From positions 186,001 through 250,000 of the forward strand of contig SNVD02012978.1 in the NCBI GenBank assembly GCA_013180625.2: 64,000 bases of DNA, written 5' to 3'. This document shows positions 1-11,469 of this stretch, piece after piece. The first letter of the stretch is position 1. Every line of letters begins with the position of its first letter. Under the pieces are notes generated by a model. It did not search any database. It saw only the letters and a list, made by a program, of their open reading frames with translations, and was not told where the DNA came from. This DNA comes from Boswellia sacra (Eukaryota > Streptophyta > Magnoliopsida > Sapindales > Burseraceae). Made by a program: the position numbers and the translations under genes.

Positions 1-1
1 T

Positions 2-346
2 GCCTATAATGCCATCCTTATCTGCCTTTGCTGCCATGCAATGGTTAAAACTGCTTTCCAGTTGTATGATAAAATGGTAACTAAGGGTTTTCTTCTAGAT
101 CCTGTATCTTTTGCTGCCCTGCTATATGGTCTTTGTTTGGAAGGAAGATTGAAGGAATGGAAAAAAATTGTCCCCTGTAATTTGGATGAACAAGATCTAC
201 TAGTCGCTGTCAAGTATTTACAGAGTTTAAACCAGTATTTGCCCGGAGGAATGACTCCTGAGTTTTCACTTAGTTTGGATACCTTACTCAAAGACCACGA
301 GTGTGAAGAACAAAAAGTGGATGACCAGCAGTTCTCAGTGAGATAG
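2..346 (+). CDS. P-class pentatricopeptide repeat (PPR) protein, C-terminal end (gene cut by window start)
   Basis: The frame is open from base 2 to a TAG at 344-346, giving about 114 residues. It starts inside a PPR helix pair: AYNAILICLCC, then AFQLYDKMVTKGFLLDP, then SFAALLYGLCLEGRLKEW. That is the spacing of 35-residue P-type PPR motifs. The last ~65 residues are a non-repeat tail that is acidic near its end. PPR proteins bind organellar RNA through tandem helix pairs and act in mitochondria or plastids. The N-terminus, the targeting peptide and most repeats lie outside the window, so substrate and organelle cannot be inferred. No E or DYW editing domain follows the last repeat, so it looks like a plain P-class member. 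Confidence 0.75.
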   Translation, partial: AYNAILICLCCHAMVKTAFQLYDKMVTKGFLLDPVSFAALLYGLCLEGRLKEWKKIVPCNLDEQDLLVAVKYLQSLNQYLPGGMTPEFSLSLDTLLKDHECEEQKVDDQQFSVR

Positions 347-1190
347 GGTGGGAAAAAGTGTATTTAACTACATCTTGGTTTTCTAAAATGAAAGAGGAAT
401 ATCATCTGTGGTTGGCCTCAAAAAAAAGTTTTGTTTGGAATGCTTACTGTTGCATTCCCATTATTCCTTGGATTGCTGATTTCATAATTATGGATAACAA
501 CTTCTGGTTTTCATCTGACTTAACAAATTGCCCTGATGAACGAGGTATTGCTTCATTCTCCATAATATTTTGTCACAAAATATGGTATGAATTGCATCAG
601 AAGGCTAATCCAATGCATGGTACTTGGCAGGCGGTTTAACACAACTCAATGCAAACATGTGCACATTATCTGAAATTTTATTGAATCAGAGCATTTGTGT
701 AGATTAATAGCAAGATTCTGAGCCGGCCATGGCTCCTCTTATGGAGGTATGTATCTGGATTCCATTTTGCTTGCTTTCTTATATTACAGAGATTGTGAAA
801 GCAACAATTATGTGATTTGTTACACTTCTGGGAAGTAAGTGACTCTGAATTAAGATTGCAGTACCCCTTCATCTGTTATTATAGAGAATCTGAATTAATT
901 GATTCTCATAATAATATATGTTTGCCTATCTGCCGCCTAAGTTGTTGAAAATATTAATATCATTAGACAATAAATATTATTATTAGGGCGTAGGTTTTAG
1001 GGTTTAGAGGGAGGGTTTAGGGGGGTGGGGAATTTTTCTCTCAACTTAATTGCCGGAGTTACTGTTTACTCCGGCCAATCGGTGAATTATCTTCTGAGTT
1101 TTACATATTTTGTAGATCGGAGTCTCCTGAGCATTCCTTCCTTCTTGACCCTCCTCAAATTCCGGCCGGAAAGCAATCAAAAAAGCCAAA
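347..1190. other. 3' flank of the PPR gene; telomere-like motif near 990-1025
   Basis: No coding sequence is supported here. The open frame at 358-639 continues past the PPR stop but matches no family I recognise. Around 985-1025 there are several GGGTTTA/TTTAGGG units in a G-rich run. They resemble an interstitial telomere-type repeat or telo-box. Confidence 0.4.
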
Positions 1191-1207
1191 AACACACATC
1201 GGATTTC

Positions 1208-1464
1208 ACTATTCATCCTCCGCCGATGAGCAAGTGAACCGTCACCTCTACCACCATCAGATTGCACTTGTCACAATCTACAACTTTTCCTTAAGAACTG
1301 ATTCATCCAGAAACACCTCTATCTACGCCAAAACATTCGGTCAAAATACTCTTCATCGCCGCTTCTTTCCAGCAATCAGCAAGTGGACTCTCACCTCCAC
1401 TGCTTTCTTGTCGATCAGGCATCGCTGATCATCCTTACTTGCTCATCGGCGGAGGATGAATAGT
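1208..1464. repeat. Perfect 28-bp inverted repeat with a 201-bp loop
   Basis: Bases 1208-1235 (core CCTCCGCCGATGAGCAAGT) are the exact reverse complement of 1437-1464. With mismatches and small gaps the similarity extends outward to about 1193 and 1479. The loop 1236-1436 shows no open frame of note. It may be a fold-back element, a transposon terminal repeat pair or a hairpin transcript source. Confidence 0.75.
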
Positions 1465-1502
1465 AAAATTTGATGTGTGGGAGATCGTGACAGTGGATTA
1501 TG

Positions 1503-1645
1503 GTTGTAAAAGTGGCTCAGAAGGGAATTGGTAAGGCCAAAGTCCTGGGTTCGACTCTCCACAATGACCTTTCTCTTTAAGTGGGAGACTGTGGGAGCCC
1601 GGACACCTCGGTTACAAAAAAAAAATATATATATATATATTATTA
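1503..1645 (+). mobile_element. tRNA-derived SINE-like element
   Basis: A box A-like motif (GTGGCTCAGAAGG, about 1512-1524) is followed about 35 bp later by a box B-like motif (GGGTTCGACTC, about 1547-1557). This is the spacing of an internal RNA polymerase III promoter in a tRNA-related head. The element then runs about 65 bp into an A-rich tail that becomes (TA)n at 1617-1645, as SINE 3' ends do. It is short for a SINE, and I could not find clean target duplications, so the limits are approximate. Confidence 0.5.
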
Positions 1646-2469
1646 TTTGGTCCTTTTATATAAGCTTAAGCTTTTAGAATATATTTTAACAGGATATCAA
1701 AGCAATAACATTATTGGACCCCTTCTGTGTTCGTTTAAACTTTTCAGATTAATGGTTTTTCAATAGAAATATTATGTAGTTTTCTTTCAACAACTCACTG
1801 GGTTTTTTATCTTAAATTTTTAGAAACTCTGAAGTGCCTCCGGGTCCCAAAGAAACCAACCCAAGTTTGATCTCAAAGAAATTCTGCAATGACCAAACAT
1901 TACCATTTTTCAACTTTGGAGTTATAATATGCTTCATGTGCCTATTTGGAGCTTAAAAAACCCACGTTCTTATCTGTAATTACGGTACAAGTATTAACTT
2001 TTAAGCTGGCTTGAGGTGTTATATTAAGCAGCTTTGATAAATTAGGTAAATATATTACTGAATATATATGGATCCTAGTCTTTCTTATCCTTTCAAGTGC
2101 ATCGTACGATTACAAAAGAAAGTTTTGATGACAGGCGTGCATTCAGTTGCTTCTTTCTTTGACAGGTGTCCTTTGGCTCTACCATCTTGCATCTTTGAAG
2201 AAGTTGCAATAGCTTACAAATGTGATAAATCGTCATATAACGTCACAAAGGAGATTTGCATGTGATCCCAGAGCTCGTGTAGGACTCGACTTATTTTTGA
2301 CAAATGACAGCACTTCATCAAGGTACAATGCTACAACCTATAGCTAACTGCTAAATTCATACAAACATAAAACTAAACACTGATTCACCCAATGCATATT
2401 GCTTGATAGTTTTCTTGCACAATATATCATTTATGCATGCAGAAGTTGGCATTGTGGTTGAAAGTTGCC
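1646..2469. other. Intergenic, no supported gene
   Basis: This is AT-rich sequence between the SINE-like element and the 3' end of the minus-strand EG45-like gene. It should hold that gene's 3' UTR. Short open frames such as 2068-2265 have no recognisable similarity. Confidence 0.5.
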
Positions 2470-3104
2470 TTAGTATTTGCTCAAATCCTGCAACAGTTGA
2501 TTGAATTCAAAGAGGGAACATCAGTACTGTTAAAACCATACTTGAAATAGATCTTTCAGCAACAAAATGAAGATGAGGAGAGAAAAACATACTGTATATA
2601 TTCCACATTGATCTTTTCACCCTGATGATGTGAAACGGCTGCAAAGGCGTCAGTGGACATTTGGATTGTAGATGGGCAGGGTGTCTTTGTGCAGAAATCC
2701 ACCACTTTGACGTCAATGGTTCGATGCTTGCATGGTCTATTGGCTCCACTCAGACACCTCAACCTATATCGCCTCCCGCAAGCTGCTCCATTATCCCACA
2801 ACCCTTCACTTACTGCAACAAAGAGTTTGCTGGGTGGGAACTGGTCTTGTCTATTTCCATAACATCTGGTGGCTGCAAAAGATGGAATATGATGAGTACA
2901 ATAGGTAAGACGCATAAACTATGTTTCTTCTGTTTGAGAATCTTGTAAACCTTGTTTTTTGTTGCAAGTTTGTTAAAGAGTTGAAAATTCTGGTATTTAC
3001 TCACGTAAATATGGTGGGTTATAAGATGTTGCAGTGCCGATGTCACCAGAGACAGTCTTGCTAACTAAAGCTATAACAATGGCCGCCAAGACCAGGAGCC
3101 CCAT
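2470..3104 (-). CDS. EG45-like domain / plant natriuretic peptide-like secreted protein
   Basis: Three exons on the minus strand: 3104-3005, 2872-2592 and 2487-2470 (399 nt, 132 residues). Introns start GTGAGT and GTATGT and end AG; phases join cleanly. The protein opens with a hydrophobic signal peptide (about residues 1-22). The mature part begins GTATSYNPPYL and continues CYGN, GAACGRRYRLRCLSG, TIDVKVVDFC and FAAVSHHQGEKINVEYIQ. This is the double-psi beta-barrel of the expansin-like EG45/PNP family, at normal length and without the expansin C-terminal domain. The family is apoplastic and linked to ion and water homeostasis and stress. Cysteines typical of the fold are present. The last exon encodes only DLSKY, the least certain part; the exon 2 frame could alternatively read on into the intron. 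Confidence 0.85.
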
Positions 3105-3750
3105 TACAAGAGGAAGAAGGGATAATGATGAAGTTTTCACTTGTGTCAAATTTATAAGCAAAAAAAGAGCTCACGGTAAAAGGATTTTGTAACTCTTGAA
3201 CTCTAAAGTTCGTAAAAACAAATTTACCTAAAAGATAGGCAGAAGGTAGGAAGGATATCTTGCAAGGGTAGGAAAGTGGGATATTGACTAAGATAATTTC
3301 TTTTGGGTTGTCTTTTGTTATGCCTTAAACATTTCATTTTCAGATTACGTGCACACTTTTGCATTACCAGCCTTGGAAGGAAAATGGTAAATGAAATGTT
3401 TCAACTAAAATCCAAACAGGGCATGATCAGCTTATGATTCGTTATAGCTAAATAAATGTTTTAGTGTTTTCAAATAGGTAAAAAGTAGTTAGTGTAATAC
3501 AAAAAACTTTGAAGTGCTTTCATGATAAGCACTAGCTTTTTTTGTTCTTAATAAATAAATTAATAAAATTTCATTGTTTTTCTCAAAATCGTTTTATGTA
3601 AAATTACTTTAAACTTACTTGATATTTCCATTAAAATAATAACATCTCTTGTCCTTCTTCGCTAAGAAATGAAAAAGTATACGGATGGGTTTGTCATGAA
3701 GCAACTTTAAATTTTTTTACCTGTAATAGAACTTGTTGGAGAAATGTTTC

Positions 3751-3782
<32 letters not shown>
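3751..3782. repeat. (TA)n(TG)n microsatellite
   Basis: An alternating TA run passes directly into about eight TG units. Confidence 0.9.
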
Positions 3783-3829
3783 AAACTTACTTTGCAACAC
3801 TAGTTTATTTATTTATTTTATCTGAAGTG

Positions 3830-4000
3830 AAGTAACATTAGTCTTACAAACTTTATATATAACAAATTGAAGTGTCATAAAGTGATGTGGAGCAGTAGAT
3901 ATAGAAAATCAATTCTTTTAATGAAGAGTGATGATGTATGAATATTTAAGTGATTTTACATCAGTTTGTATAAAGAGTTTGTAAGAGTAGCACTGATCTT
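3830..4000. mobile_element. Degenerate MITE-like element related to the one at 42724-42937
   Basis: The left side carries AGTCTTACAAACTTTATATA near 3839. The right side carries ACATCAGTTTGTATAAAGAG and TTTGTAAGAGTAGCA near 3958-3993. Reversed, the right end resembles the left end and also the terminal repeats of the intact MITE at 42.7 kb (ACTCATACAAACTACTTATA, ACAAACTGATGT). Similarity is imperfect, so limits are rough. Confidence 0.4.
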
Positions 4001-5262
4001 TTATCTGGTTTCGCTTTATCATTTCCAAATCCTAAATCAATGGTGATTACTTTCCCATACTAAAATTGAAGGTTTTGCGACATTTACTTTTCCTACTTGT
4101 GCACATAAAAGTTTATGGGGTTAGTTGTAATGGTTCCCAGTTCAAATGTTTGGTATTGCAGATTAAATATTAATGTTACGGTCATGTCTATAAACTTAAA
4201 TTTCAAGATGAAATGGTTAATACCAAAGTCTAAATTGACGTGATAGTTAAAGATTTCGAATTTCACTGGAAACATGGTTCACTTGCAAATGCAAAGGTAA
4301 CTCAGCGTAGGTTAGGTTAAAAACAATGGGTACAGAAGTATTATTGGTTTCTGAACTTTTTTTAAAGTGATCTGTGTTGCATGAGAAGGTGCTTCAACTT
4401 CAAGCTCACCGATGGTCTTTTTCAACTCAAAAGTCGAAGCGTGTATGAGCTGTGATCAGTGAGCATTCCTCTCTCAGTTCTCAGTCACGGTACGCTAGTT
4501 GTTGCGCAATAGAAATATTCAACTCTGCGGTGCCTAAAAATATTAGAACATCAATATCCAAGATTGGCCAATCTCATATCTCATACTAATAACAAACAAT
4601 CATTCTTTTTCAAATTTGGCACTAAAAATTCCATTTTTCTAGCTATCATTATACTTTCTCCAGATTTGTCAACCATGTGTTTATGATTGTTTAAGGGAGT
4701 CCACATTTATAATAATACTAGACTTAAAAACTCAAATACAACCTAGATTCCATAATATATGTTAAATTCTAAGTTACAAAATCTATTGAAGATATAAATT
4801 ATCTATTTATTTTTGTTTTTTCTACTTCCAATGAATTTTTACCACTTATGTTGTTATATTAAGTTGTAGATTTTTTGTTCTACTTGAGTTGTAACATTCA
4901 TTTTTGTTTTTTTCTCTTCTAATAAATCTCCATCACTTATGTTGTCATATTAGGTTATAGATTTTTTATAATATTTAGGTTATAAATCTAATACTAGTGT
5001 CACATCTAACAAGCAAAAGGTAAATTAAGTGTAATGGTACTGGACTTCCAGATACATTTCACATGATCACTTGTCAAATAAGTGTTTTCCATTTCAATTA
5101 ATTCCGAAGAGTACATTAACTATTTGAGAAATCAGCCAAATGGTTCCAAAACCCACCTCAAGTTACAAATGTTCATCGCAAGGAGAAAATAACTTAAAAA
5201 GAATGTCTTTAACCCATAATCATAATGAAATGTGTCAAGAAAGGTTAACCGAAAACATGAAA

Positions 5263-8200
5263 TCATAGCTTAAATTCACAAAAACAGTCGGACAAGGCAG
5301 AACCTCGACCCATGATAAAGTCATCTTTGTGTGCCTGCCACAAGGCCTGCATCAATTCCTTCCCCTTCAATCCCTGAAAAGTATACTCAGAGAAAGCTCT
5401 TCTGTTTAATAGAAGAGTTCTATATAGACCTTTATAAGCACGCATTGCAGTAACCATCTTATCCATGTTTCCGAAAAAAGTAGCAACGTATGAGTCGCTG
5501 TTAATAGACACATAATAATCCAATGCAGCTTTTGAATTACCATGCATGCTCGCGAAATCCTCACTAGTAAGAAGGGCAGACTTGGTAAATACACTGGTGT
5601 AAACAGACGTTAACCCTTCAATTTCCATCAGGCCATCTCCAGCTGCCAGATATATAGTTGTGTTTGTCGGGATGGAAAGTGCCTGAAGTATGAGGCTTGT
5701 TTCATTAGGTGTTAGAGGGCACTTTCCCCGTTTTCTCCAACTTCGGGCTGTCTCTCCAATCCATGGCTTTCTATCTCCCCGTGCAGCTTCAATGGCTTGC
5801 ATGGAGGCAGGAGAAAGGCCTTCGTATTCACATTTGCTGTAGGCAACCATGTCTGGCTCAAATCGAAGGTGAAGTGAGAGGAAGGGTTTGGGTATTGCTT
5901 CCAGAAGTTCCGAGGCTTTTTTTTCCAAGGATCTAGTTAGACGTAATGCATTGTAGCATGCTTGACAAAGGGCAGCTTTTGCATACCGAGCATACCTATT
6001 AGATGCCAAATAAAAGAAAAATTCAGGGAAAAGTAGAAAAGAATTCATTAGTACGAATAACCCTTTTTGTAACAGGAAGCAAGAAAAATTAAAATACAGT
6101 GAAATACCTATCCCTTCTTTGGCTCATTGCTGGTGTCAGAGAAATATATTGATGTTCCAATAGGGATGGAAGAACATGTTCAACATAATCAAATTGGCCT
6201 TCTCGCTTGCTACAATCTACATGAAATGGTTCTTTTGATGAGATATCGGGTGGCAATTCTTTGACAACATTAATAAAGCCTTTCATCTGCCGTATGAAGT
6301 AGTCAGCATCAAATACATCTGCAAAACCACTGAGGAAAACAACAGAGTTATATAAGGATTTTATCCGTATAGAACAACAAAAATGAACTTTGTATGGAAT
6401 ATTAAACCATGAGCCTCTCACTTTATGATTTTATAACCCATACACAAGCAACATATAAGGATGGTGTTTGAATCAGTTTGTATACAAAATCGAAAGAGAA
6501 ATAATATGCCAGGAGTTTAAACCAATCCTGGGCGCCAGATTACCTCCCCTTTTAAATATGTTGTTCCCCATTAAATACTTTTATCATTATGCCATAAGGG
6601 CAGTAGAGAAGATTAAAGAGCATGGCTAGATTTTCAGCAAATCACCCTTCTCAAGGTATTATGTTAAGATCTTCAAGAATATATGTTTTGTTATCATAAG
6701 GATCTCAACATTTTCATCGAAGATGAAACATTAGTTAATATGCTTAAATAACAACTATAAAGCATCACACACTATATGTCTTGGACAGCTCCATAAAAAC
6801 CAGGAGCACATCCATTCATGTAAGTTAAAACACCAATTTTACAGTGCTCCTACTCCTAGCAATACCCTGATGGTACACAAATATAACTATATTTACCTTG
6901 ATTCATTCCAATATGTAGCCACTTCAAATTTTGGCAGAACCAGAGTTGCATTTAACAAACGGGCAATGCCAACACCATCACATAACTGCATAAATAATCA
7001 AACAAAATTCCATCATTAACATAGAAGCAATTACAAATCAGAATATACTGCAGGAATCTAAAAATTGCAATCAAAAGCTCCTACTATGCACTCACATCTC
7101 TTCTCATCTGATTCAGGCCACCAAAGCAATCAACACGGATATATCCATTAGTCTTGGCTGGCAAAGCTGCAGGATTTCAATAAAAAAACCAATGCAATTG
7201 TCTGCAATGATAGCCAATTAAAATTGACTCAGGATATTAAAAAACAATTAAAAGACTTGAATTCAGTCCCCATCATACCTCTACCTGGAACCTAAAACCC
7301 TGTACCACACTCAATTTCTGCCCTAACTTATGTGTAGCATATGAAACAGAATTAAGCAAACAAATTAATTGTCCCCCAATCCCATAAGTCAAAATAATTA
7401 CTAAGTTTATTTTTTAAATATTGAATTACATCAAAAGTAACTGAATAACAAACTATGCAGTCTGCATTCCATCTTCCAAATGAATCCAGCTGCTTACTCC
7501 CATTTTCTTCTTTACTTTGTTAACCAATAAAATTGTTGTTATAAACTAACTAAGAAATCTATTCCATCCACTACCAAAAAAAAAATAAATAAATAAACTT
7601 CAAATTAAATATTTGAGTTTCTTCAACAATTATCAGCTCATTACTTCAAAAATTCAGATTTTTTATTTTTTTTAAAGACAATTCCAAAACCCCCAAAAAT
7701 GAAACAAAAACAGAAGCAAATAGGTAGCTAAAGGAAATGATACTTACAAGTCAAATGTCCTTGACGCCACCATTTGCAAGGTCTCCACTCTACCAACCTT
7801 CTCACACTCCATATATCAGATCCCACTCTACAAAAACATAAACATATTTTCATCGTCTACAAATGCACAAGTATTTGCTAATAAACCTCAACATATCACA
7901 CATTACAATCACAAATTAAAAAAAAAAAGGACCTTCCGATTAAAACAAATCTAAAATCTCTAGCTTCACATTGCTTCTTAGCTTCATCGTCATAAAAACA
8001 CAAAACAGAAAGTACCCAATAACCAATAGTCACAATACGATCCTCGACTGCTAAACTTAACACAAAAAAGACCAAAAAATATATATAATCTTTATCTAAT
8101 GTTTCACCTTCTACATTATGCAAGAAACGAAGCAAAAAGCAATAACAAAAACAAATGTTAAGCGCAAACACTTACGTGGATACAGAACCGAGAGAAACGG

Positions 8201-8300
8201 AAAGAAAAGGAGAGGAAGGAGAGAACAGAAGGGCAGCAAGAATAAGGGACAGAGTCACAACGATGGCAATGAACACAGGTTTCACTGAAACCAAAACCAT
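5263..8300 (-). CDS. O-fucosyltransferase family protein (plant GT65-like)
   Basis: Six exons on the minus strand: 8300-8176, 7827-7748, 7166-7096, 6985-6897, 6329-6108 and 5995-5263. Together they are 1,320 nt and encode 439 residues, with every phase consistent. Residues about 10-32 form a single N-terminal hydrophobic segment, giving a type II Golgi anchor. The catalytic domain starts near SDIWSVRRLVEWRPCKWW, then [33 protein letters not shown] (split by an intron), SGFADVFDADYFI, and HLRFEPDMVAYSKCEY at 238-253 with the conserved H-x-R-x-E. It resembles the smaller plant family members of the At3g05320 type. These enzymes are expected to move fucose from GDP-fucose to protein or glycan acceptors in the Golgi; the acceptor is unknown. 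The ATG at 8300 was chosen because it precedes the anchor and a TATA box lies about 65 bp upstream. Confidence 0.92.
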
Positions 8301-8362
8301 TTCATAACCCCAGATATCTAATCTGAACTTGGATAAGGGCACTCAAGCAACTGGGCTGTGAT

Positions 8363-8374
8363 CATATATAGAGG
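8363..8374 (-). promoter_or_regulatory. Probable TATA box of the O-fucosyltransferase gene
   Basis: Read on the minus strand this is CTATATATGAT, about 65 bp upstream of the start codon at 8300. That leaves a short 5' UTR of roughly 35 bp. Confidence 0.5.
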
Positions 8375-9849
8375 AAGTTAAAGGGCTGGATTTTGTTTGC
8401 TTGTTCCTTCGATCCTTCACTGGGCAGCGCTGGATTCACAAGCGATTGGCAGTATGATATGTCTGCTTCTCATCTCAACTGTTGTATTTGTCGGTTGACT
8501 CGGTTCAGTCCTCAACTGGATCAAACCGTCGTACTTGAACCCGGTTCAAGTCAAGCCTTTTTTTGTTTTGAATTAATAAAACTATTTTGCCGATAAAGTT
8601 CTTAATAAAAACAAAATTAATACTGTTGCTAAGAAAAATAAAAATTATTAACTAAAGATAAATAAATGTACTGTTTTTGTAAAAATTGAAATAAATTACA
8701 AGTGGATTCATCCCATTAGAAAAAATTGAGAAAATATAAGTTTACTAATATTTTTTTTAGGGGATCATAACTGTAGCATGAAACTTTGTGGCTGTTGGGA
8801 CTATTATACGTGATACTCCCTATTATAACTACATTTTTTTTGTTTTGGAACTTTAAGTTAATTCATATGATGAATAAAAATTATTGTAGAACAAATTTGA
8901 GATATTGGAATAAGCTAAAAATAATAACATATTAGTGAAATAAAAAGGTTAACAGTACGCTTAAAAATATAAAATGAACTAGAGTTAGGGAAGTAACATT
9001 TTCGTGAAAACAATATTACAAATATCTAATTATAAAATATAATTTTAAAAATTATTATTTTCTATCATAGTTGATTTTTTAATTTATATTATTATATTGT
9101 GTGAATCAATAAAATGATAAAGAAAATTCGGGAAGGATACTTCTGGATAAAATTAAGGATGAATTCATTTAATTAAATTTCTTATAATTGACTGAACCAC
9201 AAGTAAATTGATATACTTTGAAGAATAAAGACAATGCAAGTTTTTTAATAATTTTCTTTTTTATCATGATCACAACAATGCCATGAAACTTCAAGGTTCG
9301 GGTTTGTACTGACTATTAGAAATTATTTTTCTTTTTAACTGATTCCTAATACTATCATTTGTATTTTTAATTTAATTATAATGAATAATGTTTATGTATA
9401 AAAGAGAAAGTAATTGAGGTTTTTTTTTTTGGAAAAGTTTATAATATTAAAAAATAAAATAATAATCAGTAGCCTGGAAATTAGGGAAAAATAAATTGAA
9501 ATGATATATACCAAGGAATCCAAATAAGTTTTTAATCAATTGGCATATTAAATCTAGGCAGTCATTCCCAGACAAGGAGCAGCCCAGAATTCAGTGTTAA
9601 GACATAGCATCGTATGACGAATTAAAGTTGGTTAAAAATACATGTAATACTTGTCCAATCTTGAATTAAGCCAATAAAGATCCAAGTATACTTGTCAAAA
9701 ACACTCCATTTTGTTTCACGCATAACTTCATCATTATAGTAGAATGACCTTAAATTAGGAAAGAAATCATCAATTCTGTACATCTTAAGCTAATGTAAAC
9801 TGTAATGGTACATCATCAGCTGCCCATTTCAATCAAACAGTGGCAATAG
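8375..9849. other. Intergenic, AT-rich, with a segment repeated at 10560-10870
   Basis: No gene is supported. Short stretches around 9090-9370 (GATAAAGAAAATTCGGG, then GATACTTCTGGATAAA) recur in diverged form around 10610-10790. This suggests the duplicated PPR block carried flanking sequence with it. Confidence 0.45.
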
Positions 9850-10535
9850 TTGGTTAGCTAGAATGCTTGTCACTCACTTATAAGCTCTGTTTATTTGCTT
9901 CTTGATCTTCCGAATGCCATGTTACATTTGCCAACTCTTGTATTGAACAAGAAGTGCTCCTTTCCATCTTTGCAGCATCTCAATAGTATCCAAAAATCCT
10001 AACCCAGTAGCCGGTTTCTCAATACCCCTAACGTTCAAGAATAAAGCTGTATCGCTTAAACCATGGATCATCATCTCAAGTATTTGCAAGCCTCCTCTAG
10101 TGTACCCTTCTTCTTGCACAAACCATGAGCCATTACCGAATATGTCAAAACTGAAGGGTAAAACCCTTATTTCTCCATGCTCTCCCAAGCCTTGATGGCG
10201 CCCTATCGAATCTGCCAACCCTTATTAGCAACTTGAGCACTATGTTGATTACGCAAACAAATGTCTTTCGACGTTCTAGAAACCAACCTAAGAGCCAGAT
10301 TAACCTCGCTTTGTTCACAATCGTAAGCCAGGATTTCATTGCAACTCCATGTATCATCCATCCAAAAGTTGAAAGCGTCTTCAACTTTTTCATTCTGCAC
10401 AGTTTCTTGATTACACAATTGTAAGTAAATACATCAGGCACAAGATTGTACCTCCTCATTGAATCAAGCACTCTAAACAGTGAATAATGAATAAGCCACA
10501 CAATATTAATGCACGTATGAAAATTGAATGACCTT
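9850..10535 (-). pseudogene. Truncated, frameshifted PPR pseudogene (copy of the gene at 11470-13044)
   Basis: On the minus strand the segment follows the C-terminal third of the downstream PPR gene: RVLDSMRRYNLVPDVFTYNC, IKKLCR, LKLLIRVGRFDR and, in another frame, GLGFLDTIEMLQRWK. Similarity jumps between frames, so several indels have occurred, and one PPR repeat is shortened. Nucleotide similarity continues into the 3' flank: TCACTCACTT...AAGCTCTGTTT and CTTGATCTTCCGAATGC occur in both copies. Nothing equivalent to the first ~320 residues is present. It arose by local duplication of the gene's 3' part and cannot make a PPR protein. Confidence 0.85.
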
Positions 10536-11469
10536 TTTTTTCATTCATCTATTTTGCAAATAGAGTCTACTTAAATTTCAATTTTTTTATATCACTATTT
10601 TTATGGATCATTAAAATGATAAAAGAAAATTTGGGGTGTAATAATTTTGGATAAAAGTAAATATAAATTCATTATTTTTTAGAAGTTTGACTAAATTATG
10701 AGTTGATTCATCTAACTAAAAGAAACTTCACGTGGTTGGTATGACTATTAGACATGAATTTTCTATTTGAACCGCTTTGTATGTTTTGCATTATTATAAT
10801 GAGTATGCTTTCATTTTTTATTTGATTATAATAGTATTTGAATCAATGAAAGCTTTTTTGCTTGAACACAAATTCATGCTACATATGAAACATTATAGAG
10901 TAAGAATTGAGATATTGGAGTAAGCTAAAATTGATAATATCTTCGTAGCATATATGAGCTTATAATATCGTTAAATATCTGGTCTTGCTCCTCCTTCGAA
11001 ATACCTCCAGCTTCCCTCCTTGGAAAGACCCTTGCTTTCTCCTTAAATGACAGTAATTTTGAATACTCAACATTTGAACTTCCTACCAACAAACTTAAAC
11101 CGAAATTCTCAAAATTACATAGCAAAAACAATATATTGTATATGATATATGGATAGAGTCCATCCAGAAACCAAATTTAAAATCATTTTGGCGAGTAGAA
11201 TCTAATTTGTGATAAGAAGTAACAAGTCATTGTATAAACAAAAGTTGTATATTGCTATAACTCATATGCTGAGGATTCAATATAGTTCACTAAATAACTT
11301 TATTATGCTGCACATAACTTCCACATTAATAGATAAAAGCCAAGTAATGACACTAAATTAGGAACGAAATGATCAATTCTATACATCTTTGAGCCTATCT
11401 AAAGATACGTCAACTGCTACACCCATCTCATTTAATCAGTCGCAATATTTGGCCACCTAGAAAGCTTTG
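10536..11469. other. Intergenic between PPR pseudogene and parent
   Basis: AT-rich sequence with diverged similarity to about 9090-9370. The open frame at 10925-11131 has no recognisable family. The last ~100 bp are probably the 3' UTR of the PPR gene. Confidence 0.45.

Larger units (their letters stand above)
3105..5262. other. Intergenic, AT-rich; microsatellite and MITE relic
   Basis: No gene is supported between the EG45-like start and the O-fucosyltransferase stop. It contains a compound (TA)n(TG)n microsatellite at about 3751-3782 and a degenerate MITE-like segment at about 3830-4000, listed separately. Confidence 0.5.

Noticed and set aside
358..639. 93-codon frame after the PPR stop
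   Set aside because: No family resemblance, and it lies in the expected 3' UTR of the PPR gene.
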